Source of the DNA: Rhodopirellula sp.
GTDB lineage: Bacteria; Planctomycetota; Planctomycetia; Pirellulales; Pirellulaceae
Direction: 5' to 3'
NCBI GenBank assembly: GCA_024644085.1
Contig: JAHELS010000043.1
Span: 1 to 34,626 of the forward strand
DNA length: 34,626 nt
The notes below the pieces were generated by a model. The model was not told the origin of the DNA. It made no database searches and saw only the letters and a list, made by a program, of their open reading frames with translations. Positions within the stretch are counted from its first letter, which is position 1; each line of letters opens with the position of its first letter. Both the position numbers and the translations under genes were made by a program. This document shows positions 18,641 through 27,500 of this stretch, one piece after another.

Positions 18641-19613
18641 CGAACCGGCTTCAGAGATGACAAAACGTTCTGGATCAATGGGTCGAATGATCGGTTGGAC
18701 TTTGTTCGGATTGTCGACCGTCGCGCTTTGCTGGGTTGCCATCTGGGCTTACTCGCTGCGCCGCTCAGCGGCCGACGAGATTGCAGTCTTGCAGCGAAAC
18801 CGTGCACAGTTGCAGGAAATGTCGGCGCGACTCGTGTCTGGCGCCGGTCAGGCCGACGGGCATAAGCGGGTGATACAGAACGTTTTTCGGCATTGCAGGG
18901 CCGCTGAAGACATTCCCGTTCTCGGCGGGGAACGAATTGTCGGCTACCACCATGGATTCGGGCAACTCGGTATTTACGTTCCCGAGGGGTCACACAGGAT
19001 CGAGGTCTCGTTCAAATGGAAAACAACTCTGAACTCTGGATCTGCGGCCGATCCCGATACGCTACCTGAGAAGGGTGAAAAGAATTGGAGCGTGCCGTTG
19101 TTGCCGGCGAGTGGTTATTGGTTTGAGCTTCAAACTGAACGAACCGCCGGTCCGGTCGGATGGGAGCTGACCGGCAACCATCCTGAGTTTCAAAAACGAT
19201 CCGAGATTCTTCCCATCGACAAGTTCGCGCACCGCAGTTCCTCCTGGTCTGGCAGCGACGCTGTCCATTTTCCAAACCAGATCCCTCCGTTGTTGGGTTA
19301 CGGTCTTAAAGACCCGGCATCGATTCGTCCTGGCTTCGAACTCATGGACGCGTCGTTGCGCGGCCCGAGCGACGGTGGGCAGTTGGAGATTGCGGCCGTC
19401 GTGCGGATTGTCAGCGACGCACCCCCGTGCGTGTCGGCGAAAGATGCCATTCACCTGATCGTGCGAGGAAAAGGCGACCTGTTGATGCCCTACGAAGGTG
19501 GAGGCAAATATTCAATCCGGGTTTCCGATACTCAAACCGGCAGTCGCGAGGATGCTGAGCCCGGCTCTGTTAAAACGCCAGCCGATCGCGAAGACGCTGT
19601 GATAGTTCCTTGA
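18633..19613 (+). CDS. Second coiled-coil membrane protein of a coupled pair, unknown function
   Basis: A 326-residue protein that I do not recognise. Start ATG 18633 has GGGAG 8 bases upstream and overlaps the preceding stop as ATGAGTAA. A transmembrane helix ([21 protein letters not shown], about 18-38) is followed by a coiled-coil-like stretch ([21 protein letters not shown]) and a beta-rich outer domain with [19 protein letters not shown] and [16 protein letters not shown]. This mirrors the upstream protein ('VPAGRSVWLKFG' against '[12 protein letters not shown]'), suggesting divergent duplicates, although overall identity is low by eye. The last 44 bp overlap the 3' end of the convergent sulfatase gene. 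Confidence 0.82.
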   Translation: MSNEPASEMTKRSGSMGRMIGWTLFGLSTVALCWVAIWAYSLRRSAADEIAVLQRNRAQLQEMSARLVSGAGQADGHKRVIQNVFRHCRAAEDIPVLGGERIVGYHHGFGQLGIYVPEGSHRIEVSFKWKTTLNSGSAADPDTLPEKGEKNWSVPLLPASGYWFELQTERTAGPVGWELTGNHPEFQKRSEILPIDKFAHRSSSWSGSDAVHFPNQIPPLLGYGLKDPASIRPGFELMDASLRGPSDGGQLEIAAVVRIVSDAPPCVSAKDAIHLIVRGKGDLLMPYEGGGKYSIRVSDTQTGSREDAEPGSVKTPADREDAVIVP

Positions 19614-21006
19614 CCAGATCGGGATTCGATTCGGCGACATTCCTGGTTTCCTTCGCAACCGAAGTGTGGTCGTACAACTCGGCGTAGCCGTCCTTGTGGA
19701 GGATCAGCCGATGCGTTGGGGTACGAATCGTTTGGGCTCCGCTGCGATAGGCGACCGCCACATGCCCAGCAGCGGCGGCGTCTTCGAGCATCGGGCGCAG
19801 CGAAACACCGTGGACAAACTCTGGTTTCGGCACCCCTGTCATCTCACATAGTGTGGGAAACAAATCAAGTGTTTCGACGATCGAATCGGTTGGTGTCCCA
19901 GGATTCATGACCGCCGGTGACGACACGATCAGTGGCGAACGAAGTGATTCCTCGAACAGGGCATGCTTACCCCAGATCGCGTGTTCGCCAAGATGCCATC
20001 CGTGATCGCCCCACAGGACGACGATGGTGTTGTCCGTTTCTCCGGCTTCATCAAGCTTTGCCAGAATCCGTCCGACCTGGGCATCGGCGTACGAGACGCA
20101 GGCCGCGTAGTGTTTGCGCACCTCCAGCGCGAATTCGGCGTCCTCGTTCGGGTTTCGACCCCAGCGATCGTATTTCATGAACTCGCCCGATCCATGCCAC
20201 GTTGTCCGACCCTGTGGTTTCGTGGGATGCGGCGTGGGAGGCAGGTCGGCGTTCTCGTAAGGCTTCAGGTACTTCGCCGGGGCGCCGAATGGGAGATGGG
20301 GACGAAGAATGCCAACGGCCAGAAAAAAGGGATGCTCGGTATCGGCACTCAGCAGGTCAAGTTGCCGAAGTGATTCCTCGATCGAGATCCCGTCGGGATA
20401 GATCGAATCGGGGCCCTCGACCGACTGGATCACGTCCATTTCGACCGTGCCTGCGCGATTCCTGGCATCGATCCGTATCTCGCCGTTGGCCAGACCGTGC
20501 ATCCAACCACGAGGATCCTTCCACGGACCGGCGGGTAACAGGTGGCGGTCCCAGGATTGGGGCATTTCCAAAATCGAATCGTCGTCCCAACGCTCGCCGC
20601 CGCGACCACCGGGATGATGCGAAACCTTTCCGACCGAGACACTCGTGTAGCCATGCTCGCGGAACCATGCTGGCATGCTAGGTGGAACGGAATCGGCGGC
20701 CTTTCGAATCTGCTCGGCCCGCTGAAACAGCGCTGCGTTGCTTGGCTTGCCGTAACGCCCCGTCAACAAAGTGCATCGAGACGCGCCGCACGTTGGTGCC
20801 TGTACGTAATGCCGGCGAAAGATCCGACCCCGTGACGCGAGGCGATCGATGTTGGGCGTTTCGACATAGGAAACACCGTAGCATCCAAGCTCCGGTCGCA
20901 GGTCATCAACGCAGATCAGCAGCACGTTGGGATGTTGTTCGCGGGCGAGACTCGCAGAGCAGAGCAGGGCCGTAATCGACAGAAAACAAGTTGCCGTGAT
21001 TTTCAT
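19570..21006 (-). CDS. Secreted sulfatase, iduronate-2-sulfatase-like
   Basis: A 478-residue type I sulfatase. The signal peptide is [18 protein letters not shown]. Metal-binding D34-D35 lie in [18 protein letters not shown]. The active-site signature is [17 protein letters not shown], with C73 as the formylglycine precursor and R77; alanine replaces the usual proline (C-x-A-x-R). A second metal site is in [20 protein letters not shown], and the C-terminal [20 protein letters not shown] block is typical of iduronate-sulfatase-like members. Maturation needs a formylglycine-generating enzyme or anaerobic SME, not encoded here. Planctomycetes carry many such enzymes for sulfated polysaccharides. 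The start ATG overlaps, as ATGA, a small upstream open frame ending at 21003. Confidence 0.95.
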   Translation of the reverse strand: MKITATCFLSITALLCSASLAREQHPNVLLICVDDLRPELGCYGVSYVETPNIDRLASRGRIFRRHYVQAPTCGASRCTLLTGRYGKPSNAALFQRAEQIRKAADSVPPSMPAWFREHGYTSVSVGKVSHHPGGRGGERWDDDSILEMPQSWDRHLLPAGPWKDPRGWMHGLANGEIRIDARNRAGTVEMDVIQSVEGPDSIYPDGISIEESLRQLDLLSADTEHPFFLAVGILRPHLPFGAPAKYLKPYENADLPPTPHPTKPQGRTTWHGSGEFMKYDRWGRNPNEDAEFALEVRKHYAACVSYADAQVGRILAKLDEAGETDNTIVVLWGDHGWHLGEHAIWGKHALFEESLRSPLIVSSPAVMNPGTPTDSIVETLDLFPTLCEMTGVPKPEFVHGVSLRPMLEDAAAAGHVAVAYRSGAQTIRTPTHRLILHKDGYAELYDHTSVAKETRNVAESNPDLVKELSQRLRDRLAF

Positions 21007-21107
21007 TGAATTTCCTTCGAAGGCAGGTCGTCGACGAATTCTATTTCAACCGTCGTGGTACGTCGCCCCAATACCTGCGGGATTTGCAACACCAGAGGAA
21101 ATCGCAT
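21003..21107 (-). other. Possible 34-codon open frame ending on the sulfatase start
   Basis: Between the chimeric gene's stop (21127) and the sulfatase ATG, a different frame encodes 34 residues (start ATG at 21105-21107; includes [20 protein letters not shown]) whose TGA overlaps the sulfatase ATG as ATGA. It might be a leader peptide, a frameshifted tail of an older gene, or chance. No ribosome binding site or family match was recognised. Confidence 0.25.
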
Positions 21108-21126
21108 CCGGCACTGCGGCGACGCG

Positions 21127-22008
21127 CTACTGTTCACGAAAAAGTGGGCTGTGCACAACCGCCGCAATGGTGTCGACGATTCGATAGTTGTGCTGAGCGG
21201 AGTTCTGCATGATCTTTTCGATCTCGGCGAAGTCCTTCGGCTCTTCTCCATTCGCGTACGTCAACAGTTTTGTGATGAAACAGCGAACGAAACGATCGCG
21301 ATTGGCATCGGTAAGCATCAGCGATCGGAATTCACGGATATCGCTGTATTTTGTTCCATTGCGAAAGACACCCGAAGGGTCGATAGGAATGCCTGCCTGT
21401 CTTCGCGACGTACGGGGCTTGTCGTCTGTTGATGGATCGGCAAGGTGCGCCGTGTAGAATTCGCGCCACGAGCCCATGGGATCGAAATTCTCGAACGCAT
21501 ACCCGTACGGATCGATGCTTTCGTGGCACGATGCACACGTTGCGTCGGCCGTATGCGCTTGAAGGATTTCCTTGATCGTCTTTGCCTGTCGCACGTCCGG
21601 TTCCGAGATCTCAACGTCACCAGGAGGCGGGGCGGGATGGATACCCAGAAAGTTTTCCATCACGTAAACGGCACGATGAATCGGTGACGTACCCAGGCTG
21701 TCGGCGGTCAACGTCAGAAACGCGCCCATGCCGAGCATGCCGCCGCGGCCGCTCTTCATTCCGTGGTCGGTATGCGACAGAATCGACAACCGGTCCTTGA
21801 CCCAATCGAGCGATTGAAGCGTACGCGATATCTCGAAATCTCGGCCAAATTGCTTCGGGAAAAAATGTTCCGGATGCATGCCGAAAGGGTTGCCGACGAT
21901 CAACAGCCGGGTCGGCGTCGGAGTGTCATCCGCGGCGCGGGCTTCCATCAATGGCAGTGCCAACGTACCACCGACGCCTTGGAAAAACATGCGTCGAGTC
22001 GAATTCAT
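21127..22008 (-). CDS. DUF1552 N-terminus fused to DUF1588-DUF1585: chimeric, probably deletion-derived
   Basis: A 293-residue frame with two unlike halves. Residues 1 to about 86 look like the start of a DUF1552 protein: twin-arginine signal STRRMFFQGVGG, then TPTRLLIVGNPFGMHPEHFF and VKDRLSILSHTDHG. At about residue 87-90 it switches, without a break, into DUF1588: RGGMLGMGAFLTLTADSLGT, SPIHRAVYVMENFLG, PAPPPGDVEI, the CASCH haem-type motif (C148, C151, H152) and IDPYGYAFENFDPMGSWRE. DUF1585 follows (RDRFVRCFITKLLTYANGEE to SPLFREQ). Full DUF1552 proteins are about 400-450 residues, and DUF1588/DUF1585 normally end a much longer DUF1587/DUF1592 protein encoded next to the DUF1552 gene. The simplest reading is an internal deletion joining the two genes in frame. 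Whether it is functional is unknown; it could also be an assembly artefact. Confidence 0.8.
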   Translation of the reverse strand: MNSTRRMFFQGVGGTLALPLMEARAADDTPTPTRLLIVGNPFGMHPEHFFPKQFGRDFEISRTLQSLDWVKDRLSILSHTDHGMKSGRGGMLGMGAFLTLTADSLGTSPIHRAVYVMENFLGIHPAPPPGDVEISEPDVRQAKTIKEILQAHTADATCASCHESIDPYGYAFENFDPMGSWREFYTAHLADPSTDDKPRTSRRQAGIPIDPSGVFRNGTKYSDIREFRSLMLTDANRDRFVRCFITKLLTYANGEEPKDFAEIEKIMQNSAQHNYRIVDTIAAVVHSPLFREQ

Positions 22009-22043
22009 CGCGATCTCTTCTCAGTTGCGCGGCAAGTGAACAC

Positions 22044-22697
22044 TCAAGACTCGTTCGAGCCTGTCAATTCTAAACGACGGTTCAAATTCCTTCGCTTGCG
22101 AATTATACCTGCGACCGCCAGGATTGCGGCACCAACCACGACGACCAGCAACCACACTTCGAGGGGCAAAAGGTAGGTGTAATATCCACTTCGTAACTCG
22201 GCGACCTGTTTCGCATCGGACGCGCCCGGCTTTGAGGATGGCGCAATGGGTGCCGACGGCGGGGTGATGTTGGAAATCGGGACGATCCCATTGGGCTCGA
22301 GAACGTGCCACGATTCAGGTCCCTTGACCAGATGTGCTGTCACCCGTGTGCCCGCTTCGGGGATCGGATCGTGTCCACCTGGGGTGAGGTATTCCGTGAG
22401 ACTTCGTCTCGACTTGATGCGGAAACATCTGGCCTCGAGCGACTTTGCCTCGAAGTCTCCTTTCTCAACGGATTCAACCGCCAATGAGAGGTAGATCGCC
22501 CAGTCCCAGTTGCCCGGCCCTTCATAGGTGGACGACTCGGTCTCAATCCGGATTCTTGTGATCCGGGCCACGACGATCAACTGAGCTTCGTCGCGCAGCC
22601 CCTCGTCACTTAGCGGAGCCTTCGCTGCCATTGCTGGCGAACTTAACCAGATCCCGGCCATCAAGGGACCAAGCAGGATTCGTTCTGCAATCTTCAT
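22044..22697 (-). CDS. Secreted, C-terminally membrane-anchored protein of unknown function
   Basis: A 217-residue protein that I do not recognise. An N-terminal signal peptide (ILLGPLMAGIWLSSPAMA) precedes a beta-rich domain beginning DEAQLIVVARITRIRIETES and containing WAIYLSLAVESVEKGDFEA. A serine/proline-rich linker follows (PPSAPIAPSSKPGASD), then a C-terminal membrane helix (VWLLVVVVGAAILAVAGII) and a basic tail RKRRNLNRR. The topology predicts an outer domain tethered by the C-terminal helix. The 'I-V-A-R-I' start and 'V.S..KG' pattern resemble planctomycete proteins that may bind ligands extracellularly, but no function can be assigned. It is 35 bp upstream of the chimeric gene on the same strand and divergent from the 1080-residue protein. 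Confidence 0.82.
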   Translation of the reverse strand: MKIAERILLGPLMAGIWLSSPAMAAKAPLSDEGLRDEAQLIVVARITRIRIETESSTYEGPGNWDWAIYLSLAVESVEKGDFEAKSLEARCFRIKSRRSLTEYLTPGGHDPIPEAGTRVTAHLVKGPESWHVLEPNGIVPISNITPPSAPIAPSSKPGASDAKQVAELRSGYYTYLLPLEVWLLVVVVGAAILAVAGIIRKRRNLNRRLELTGSNES

Positions 22698-22944
22698 TCA
22701 ATCACATTCGCCTCCGGACATGCCGACGAAGCGTCTCTTCGTCGTAAATCGTCCGGTTTCATCGGCGGTTTTCGCTGGTGGAGAAAAATTCGGTAATATC
22801 CCACACAAGGATCATCCCCGCGGGCTCCAATGGTAGCGTAGCCGTCGCGGTTTCGAGCACGCGGATTTGTGAGACGATCCGACCCTTGGAGCCGACCGGT
22901 ACCCTTTTCACGCACGAACACCCTCCACCGAGGAGCCGCCAGCC

Positions 22945-25900
22945 TTGTTCCCCTCATCACCCAAATCGATGAATTCCTGTTTGCGATCCTTCGCTGGATT
23001 GGCGATGGTCAGCTTGATCGCAATCCCCGGCCGGGCGGAGCCTGTTGTCAAGGAGACATCGCGTGCGCGCATTGGCGACGCACCCTTGCACGTCTATGTC
23101 GGAAACATTTCATTACCAGCCGACGGATTGTGGACGGTTCGTGCCCCGGAGAAGGAAAACAGAATTCGCGAACTTTACCTTGCGCCGACACAGCCGACGC
23201 GACTGCGTCAATTGGGTGATCGGATGTACGCGGCTCTGGAACAACGACAGATCCAAAATGGCCGTTGGCAGGTCCAGATGGGGTTTGAGGCATGTCGTCA
23301 GTTCGCGCAGGAAGGAGAGGGTTTTGGCCCAGGTTCGATTTCGGAATTAGCCGCCGACAAGCGATGGGAACATCTTTCCGGCCGCTGGGATGCCGCGCAC
23401 TGGCGGTCGCGCCCACTAGCCGATTTGATCGATCATGCGTCGCTCGAAGGCCCGTTCGTTCAACTGGTCCCGGAGGTTCAATTCCAATTTTCCGAACCGA
23501 AAGAGGTGCGGGGCACCGTGCGGCAAACCGTGCCGAGTGAGAATCGTGCTGTCTTGGCTTTCGAGTTGCGGCCATTCGTCGACGACGGCAAGCACTGGGT
23601 CCTCTATACAGACGGCAATTGTGAACGCGTTGAGATCGATGCTGACTTAATTGGATCTCAACAAGCGAAGATTCGCCCGGTCGTTTTACGCGACCAGATG
23701 AAAGCTGCGGCCAATCGACCAAATCTCGATTACCGCATCGTCCTGATTGCCGATCATCCCGTCGCTGATTCGATGGAGCTGAAAGTCTACAACCAGGTTC
23801 TCGATGAGCGCTTGGAAATCCATTGGGACACGGCCGAAGGTTCCGAGGTGCCGGGTCAAGAACTCCGCGAGGCCATTTCCGATGCGCGAAGATCGGCATG
23901 GGGTCCCTATTTGTATGCCGGCGCGGGCGGCGTGCTCAGTGTTTGGGACAATTCGGGTGAAGCAGACGAACCGGCCAACCCGCGCCGCAGTCTTTCCATG
24001 TTTTCCGTCCTGGGTGGTCGTGCCGCCATCGAGGAAACCTTGCAGCTACAACAGATTGCGGTGACCGATTCGGACGAATCGCGCAGTATCGATGTCGATT
24101 CCTTAAAGGGTGTCAAAGTCACGTCCCATCCTTTCGAGGAGATGCTCGATGGTCAATCAGGAGGTCATCTTGAAATGGCCAGGTACGTGCCGACGGATCG
24201 TTTTTTTCTGTACATCGGAAAGCCGGAATCGATTCCCGCACTGCTCGATGCAGGTGCTCCCTTTATCGCCAGCGTCGGGACCACGCTGACGGGCAACTGT
24301 CTGCAATACAACCTCGAATCGCGATACCTGCAGCGACTCGGAATGACACGCGATTGGGTCGACGCCGTTTTGAAATCCGGAATGACCAGTGAGATGGCGT
24401 TATTTGCACCAGACTTGTTCTTCATCGACGGGACTGATGTCACGATCGTCGCGAAATTGCGACAGCCACAACTATTGCGACAACTGCTGGGTCTACTTGG
24501 CGCATCGGAGCTCAAGACCGATTCGGTTTTGGAAATCCCGACCGTCACCGGTGAACCAGCCTACATGGCGCTGCGCGACGACTTCTTGTTCGCGAGCACG
24601 AATCGAGGCGAACTTGATCAATCAATCGAACTTTTCGAGCATCAGGGTGAAGGAAGTCTCGGCGACAGTGCTGAGTTTCGTTACATGCTGACCAAGTTAG
24701 ACGTCAGCGAACAGACGCGACTGTACGCGTATTTCTCTGATCCGTTCGTGCGCCGGCTTGTCGGGCCGCGGGTCAAGATTGGGCAGCGGCGCCGCGTGCT
24801 CGCCAAGGCCCGGATGGAAGCGGTTACGGCCCGCGCGATGCTCGCCCGACTCGACGGGCAATCCACCGAATCCCTCGATGATCTGGTCAGCGGGGGATAC
24901 GTTCCGAAGGCCTGGCAGCGAGAGGGCCTTTCGATGAACGCGAGCGGTTTGGTCAGCAGCCAACACTACGATACGTTGCCTCGGATGCGGACGCTTCCGG
25001 CGGTTCCATTGGATGACGTCACTCCGGCCGAAGCGGAGGCTTATCGTTTGTACGTCGAGAATTACGAGAACTATTGGCGGCGCTTCTTTGACCCGATCGC
25101 AATTCGTTTGGACGAGGTTGGAACGGACCAACTGGAATTGTCGACCTTCATTCTTCCGTTGGTCGATAATTCGATCTACAACGGTTTGAGATTGATTCTG
25201 GCGCACCAGGATGACGGGACGACGCTGACGGTTCCCATCGTCGAGCCGACACCTGTGATGCAGTTTTCCGCGAACCTGAAGGAATTCGCCTGGCAACAGG
25301 TCGCGGGGAATTTCTCGGAGTTCTTTACCCGCTACTCCGGCGCAAGCCCGGCGATGCTCGACGATTTTGGTCCCAGTGTTCACGTGGCCATCTTTGATGC
25401 CGATCCAATCATTGCAATGGGAAGTGGCGATATCTTCGGCGCTTTTGGCAGTGACGTTTTGCGGGGAGGTGGCAACGAGATGCTGATGTTGCCGGTCGCG
25501 CTTTCCATGCTGACTCGTCCTTGCAGCATCATGGTCGAGACGAAATCGCCGGAACGTACGTCACAGTATCTTCGCCAGGCGGCCCTGGCTGGGATCGCCC
25601 GAGAAAACCGCGGGCGGGGATTCAATACTTCGTTCTACCAGGTAGACGATCGGGACGAATGGGTTTGGACCATGGATATTTTCGGAGTCGTCAAGCTCCG
25701 CTACGGCGTCGAGGTCGTTGGGAAGTATCTGGTGATCCGGAACATTCCCTGGTCGAGCGACGATAAAGTTGTCAGCGTCGTTCCGGCGCAATTGAATGCG
25801 GCGTCGTTGCAAGCCAGCCCATCGGCCTGCAAGGAACAACTTCCGGGCCTCTTTGCCGCGGCGTCGGATGCCAATCGTCAGGCGGTGATGTCGGGGCTCG

Positions 25901-26187
25901 GTCGGCTCTACCCGTTCATGCTCAGCGGCGCCGACTCGGTCGACGAGGCGGCGACCCAGCACCAGCGTCTGTTTGGCTTCTACCCCCGACACCTCGACGA
26001 TGACCAATGGATTTGGAAAGATTATCGCATGGTCAGCGAGGACTACGGCGAGCCCACACGACAGCGTCAACCAGCGTTTGATCCGCAACAACCCTTCGGG
26101 CTCATGAATCGAATCGATTCAATCGAACTCAATATGCAATTCGAGGAAGATGGACTTCGCAGCACGGTCCGGTGGCGTTTGCGATAG
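22945..26187 (+). CDS. Large exported protein of unknown function, DUF3352-like pattern in middle
   Basis: A 1080-residue protein. The TTG at 22945 has GAGGAG (22930-22935) 9 bases upstream; ATG 22969 (residue 9) is an alternative without a ribosome binding site. A signal peptide (SFAGLAMVSLIAIPGRA) follows. Residues about 400-580 contain RFFLYIGKPESIPALLDAGA, MALFAPDLFFIDGTDVTIVA and DFLFASTNRGELDQSIELFE, which recall DUF3352-type repeats that evaluate a protein across strands and helices. A similar pattern, with IMVETKSPERTSQYLRQAAL and YLVIRNIPWSSDD, returns near 860-930, suggesting internal duplication. No catalytic residues or membrane helix besides the signal were seen. It is followed by a hairpin terminator. 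Function unknown. Confidence 0.87.
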   Translation: MFPSSPKSMNSCLRSFAGLAMVSLIAIPGRAEPVVKETSRARIGDAPLHVYVGNISLPADGLWTVRAPEKENRIRELYLAPTQPTRLRQLGDRMYAALEQRQIQNGRWQVQMGFEACRQFAQEGEGFGPGSISELAADKRWEHLSGRWDAAHWRSRPLADLIDHASLEGPFVQLVPEVQFQFSEPKEVRGTVRQTVPSENRAVLAFELRPFVDDGKHWVLYTDGNCERVEIDADLIGSQQAKIRPVVLRDQMKAAANRPNLDYRIVLIADHPVADSMELKVYNQVLDERLEIHWDTAEGSEVPGQELREAISDARRSAWGPYLYAGAGGVLSVWDNSGEADEPANPRRSLSMFSVLGGRAAIEETLQLQQIAVTDSDESRSIDVDSLKGVKVTSHPFEEMLDGQSGGHLEMARYVPTDRFFLYIGKPESIPALLDAGAPFIASVGTTLTGNCLQYNLESRYLQRLGMTRDWVDAVLKSGMTSEMALFAPDLFFIDGTDVTIVAKLRQPQLLRQLLGLLGASELKTDSVLEIPTVTGEPAYMALRDDFLFASTNRGELDQSIELFEHQGEGSLGDSAEFRYMLTKLDVSEQTRLYAYFSDPFVRRLVGPRVKIGQRRRVLAKARMEAVTARAMLARLDGQSTESLDDLVSGGYVPKAWQREGLSMNASGLVSSQHYDTLPRMRTLPAVPLDDVTPAEAEAYRLYVENYENYWRRFFDPIAIRLDEVGTDQLELSTFILPLVDNSIYNGLRLILAHQDDGTTLTVPIVEPTPVMQFSANLKEFAWQQVAGNFSEFFTRYSGASPAMLDDFGPSVHVAIFDADPIIAMGSGDIFGAFGSDVLRGGGNEMLMLPVALSMLTRPCSIMVETKSPERTSQYLRQAALAGIARENRGRGFNTSFYQVDDRDEWVWTMDIFGVVKLRYGVEVVGKYLVIRNIPWSSDDKVVSVVPAQLNAASLQASPSACKEQLPGLFAAASDANRQAVMSGLGRLYPFMLSGADSVDEAATQHQRLFGFYPRHLDDDQWIWKDYRMVSEDYGEPTRQRQPAFDPQQPFGLMNRIDSIELNMQFEEDGLRSTVRWRLR

Positions 26188-26194
26188 CCGCTTT

Positions 26195-26224
26195 CCACGA
26201 ATCCGATTGAAAGTTCGTGGTTTT
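26195..26224 (+). terminator. Intrinsic terminator-like hairpin
   Basis: CCACGAA (26195-26201) pairs with TTCGTGG (26214-26220), a 7-bp stem with a 12-base loop, followed at once by TTTT (26221-26224). It lies 8 bases past the stop of the 1080-residue protein, as expected for a terminator, though the T-tract is short. Confidence 0.55.
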
Positions 26225-26378
26225 CCCGGAGGCTGCGGGTGAGAAGAGGCCGGCATCGTGCATTGGGATCTGCGCGGGGGGTTGCGGATTCGCAAGGAGT
26301 GTCGATTGAGAATGGCCTTCGTCCTGCTTACGATGATCGTATTGCGAGGTGGTCCGACAATGCGATTGAGCGGCCGGT

Positions 26379-27479
26379 ATGGCGAAAAAAAGTGAAAAGT
26401 GGAGAAAGCTGAAAGCCAGAAGTTGGTATCTCCAACAAAACGGTGAAGAAGTTGGCCCCCTGACCGAAACCGCGCTTCGCCAGATGATTCAGCAGGGCGG
26501 CGTCGATGACCAGGCCGAGGCGCGTCAGGGAGACAGCAAGTACTTTCCGATCGCCGACATCAAGGACATGTTTGCTGCGCTGAATGAAGGTGGATGGTAC
26601 GTTCTCGAAGATGGCAATACGTTTGGTCCGTATTTGGCGGAACGATTGGAAGCTCTGATGGCTTCCGGGTTTTTTGCTCAGGACCGAGCGCTCGTCCGCT
26701 GCGGTCAAGTGGGCGACTGGGCCACGTGGCGTGATGCAACGCGCAGTTCTCGAAAGAATGTGAGGGACCGTCGTGCCGGTGACGATGTGGACGCCGCTTC
26801 CATGGCTGGCGGTGCCGTCTCCATTGCAACCATCGACGAACCCGGCGACGCAATCGACGACGCAATCGACGGGGCAACCGACGGGGCAATCGACGGGGCG
26901 TCGTCGACAGCAACTGCAGCGGATTCTCCGCAAAGCTCGGAACCGACGGAGGCCGAATCACGCTACGTCACCTGCGAGAAATGCGGACGTCGTTACGCGA
27001 GGCGGAAAGGAGAATGCAAACGTTGTGCACGGGCGGAAGAAAAAGAACGGAAGCAAAAGCTCGATGTACTCGGCCGAAGACGTGACGCGCTTTCCGGTTC
27101 CTCGGACAATGAGATTGGCGATCGCGTGATTCTTTGCTTCGCGATGGGAGCGATCGGCTATTTCCTCAGCAAGTGGCTAATCAGCTCCGTGTTGTGGACA
27201 GAGTATTACACCTCCGGTGAGCAATCCTGGGGTTGGATTTGCCTTTGCATCGCCGCTGTGCTGACGGTTACCGGACTGTTTGTCATTTTTTCGGATCCGG
27301 ACCGGCGGACCGACGTCAAGATTTGGGTCGGGGGTGTGGCATCCCTGCTGATTGTCGGATTCATCGTTTACCTGACCCAGCACGGGCGGCTCAGTGAAGC
27401 CCAGCAACAAATCGAGCAACAGGACACGGTGTGGGCCGAGGTGATGCTCGATGGCGGATACAAGAAGTACCAGGATTAG
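26379..27479 (+). CDS. GYF_2-domain membrane protein with zinc ribbon
   Basis: A 366-residue protein with two N-terminal GYF_2/DUF4339 domains: WYLQQNGEEVGPLTETALRQ (16-35) and WYVLEDGNTFGPYLAERLEA (73-92), each with the W-Y...G-P pattern. An acidic, alanine-rich linker contains short tandem repeats (see the repeat entry). A zinc ribbon with two CxxC pairs follows (CEKC, C199/C202, and CKRC, C213/C216). The C-terminal third has three probable transmembrane segments (about 240-258, 274-294, 303-322) and a short cytoplasmic or outer tail. GYF domains bind proline-rich peptides; bacterial GYF_2 proteins are usually membrane proteins of unknown role. It is a likely adaptor or scaffold. No clear ribosome binding site precedes the ATG. 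Confidence 0.9.
   Translation: MAKKSEKWRKLKARSWYLQQNGEEVGPLTETALRQMIQQGGVDDQAEARQGDSKYFPIADIKDMFAALNEGGWYVLEDGNTFGPYLAERLEALMASGFFAQDRALVRCGQVGDWATWRDATRSSRKNVRDRRAGDDVDAASMAGGAVSIATIDEPGDAIDDAIDGATDGAIDGASSTATAADSPQSSEPTEAESRYVTCEKCGRRYARRKGECKRCARAEEKERKQKLDVLGRRRDALSGSSDNEIGDRVILCFAMGAIGYFLSKWLISSVLWTEYYTSGEQSWGWICLCIAAVLTVTGLFVIFSDPDRRTDVKIWVGGVASLLIVGFIVYLTQHGRLSEAQQQIEQQDTVWAEVMLDGGYKKYQD
26847..26900 (+). repeat. 12-bp tandem repeat coding DAID/GATD/GAID units
   Basis: Four and a half 12-bp units (26847-26858, 26859-26870, 26871-26882, 26883-26894 and a partial to 26900) lie in the linker of the GYF protein. The first two are identical (GACGCAATCGAC) and the next two start GGGG; they encode DAID, DAID, GATD, GAID and GA. 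Such in-frame repeats can change copy number by slippage. Confidence 0.85.
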
Positions 27480-27500
27480 ACAGGCCCAAAGAGCTGGTTC

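Noticed and set aside
26847..26900. Possible CRISPR or phage-type repeat array
   Set aside because: Units are 12 bp, directly adjacent without spacers, and in frame inside a coding linker.
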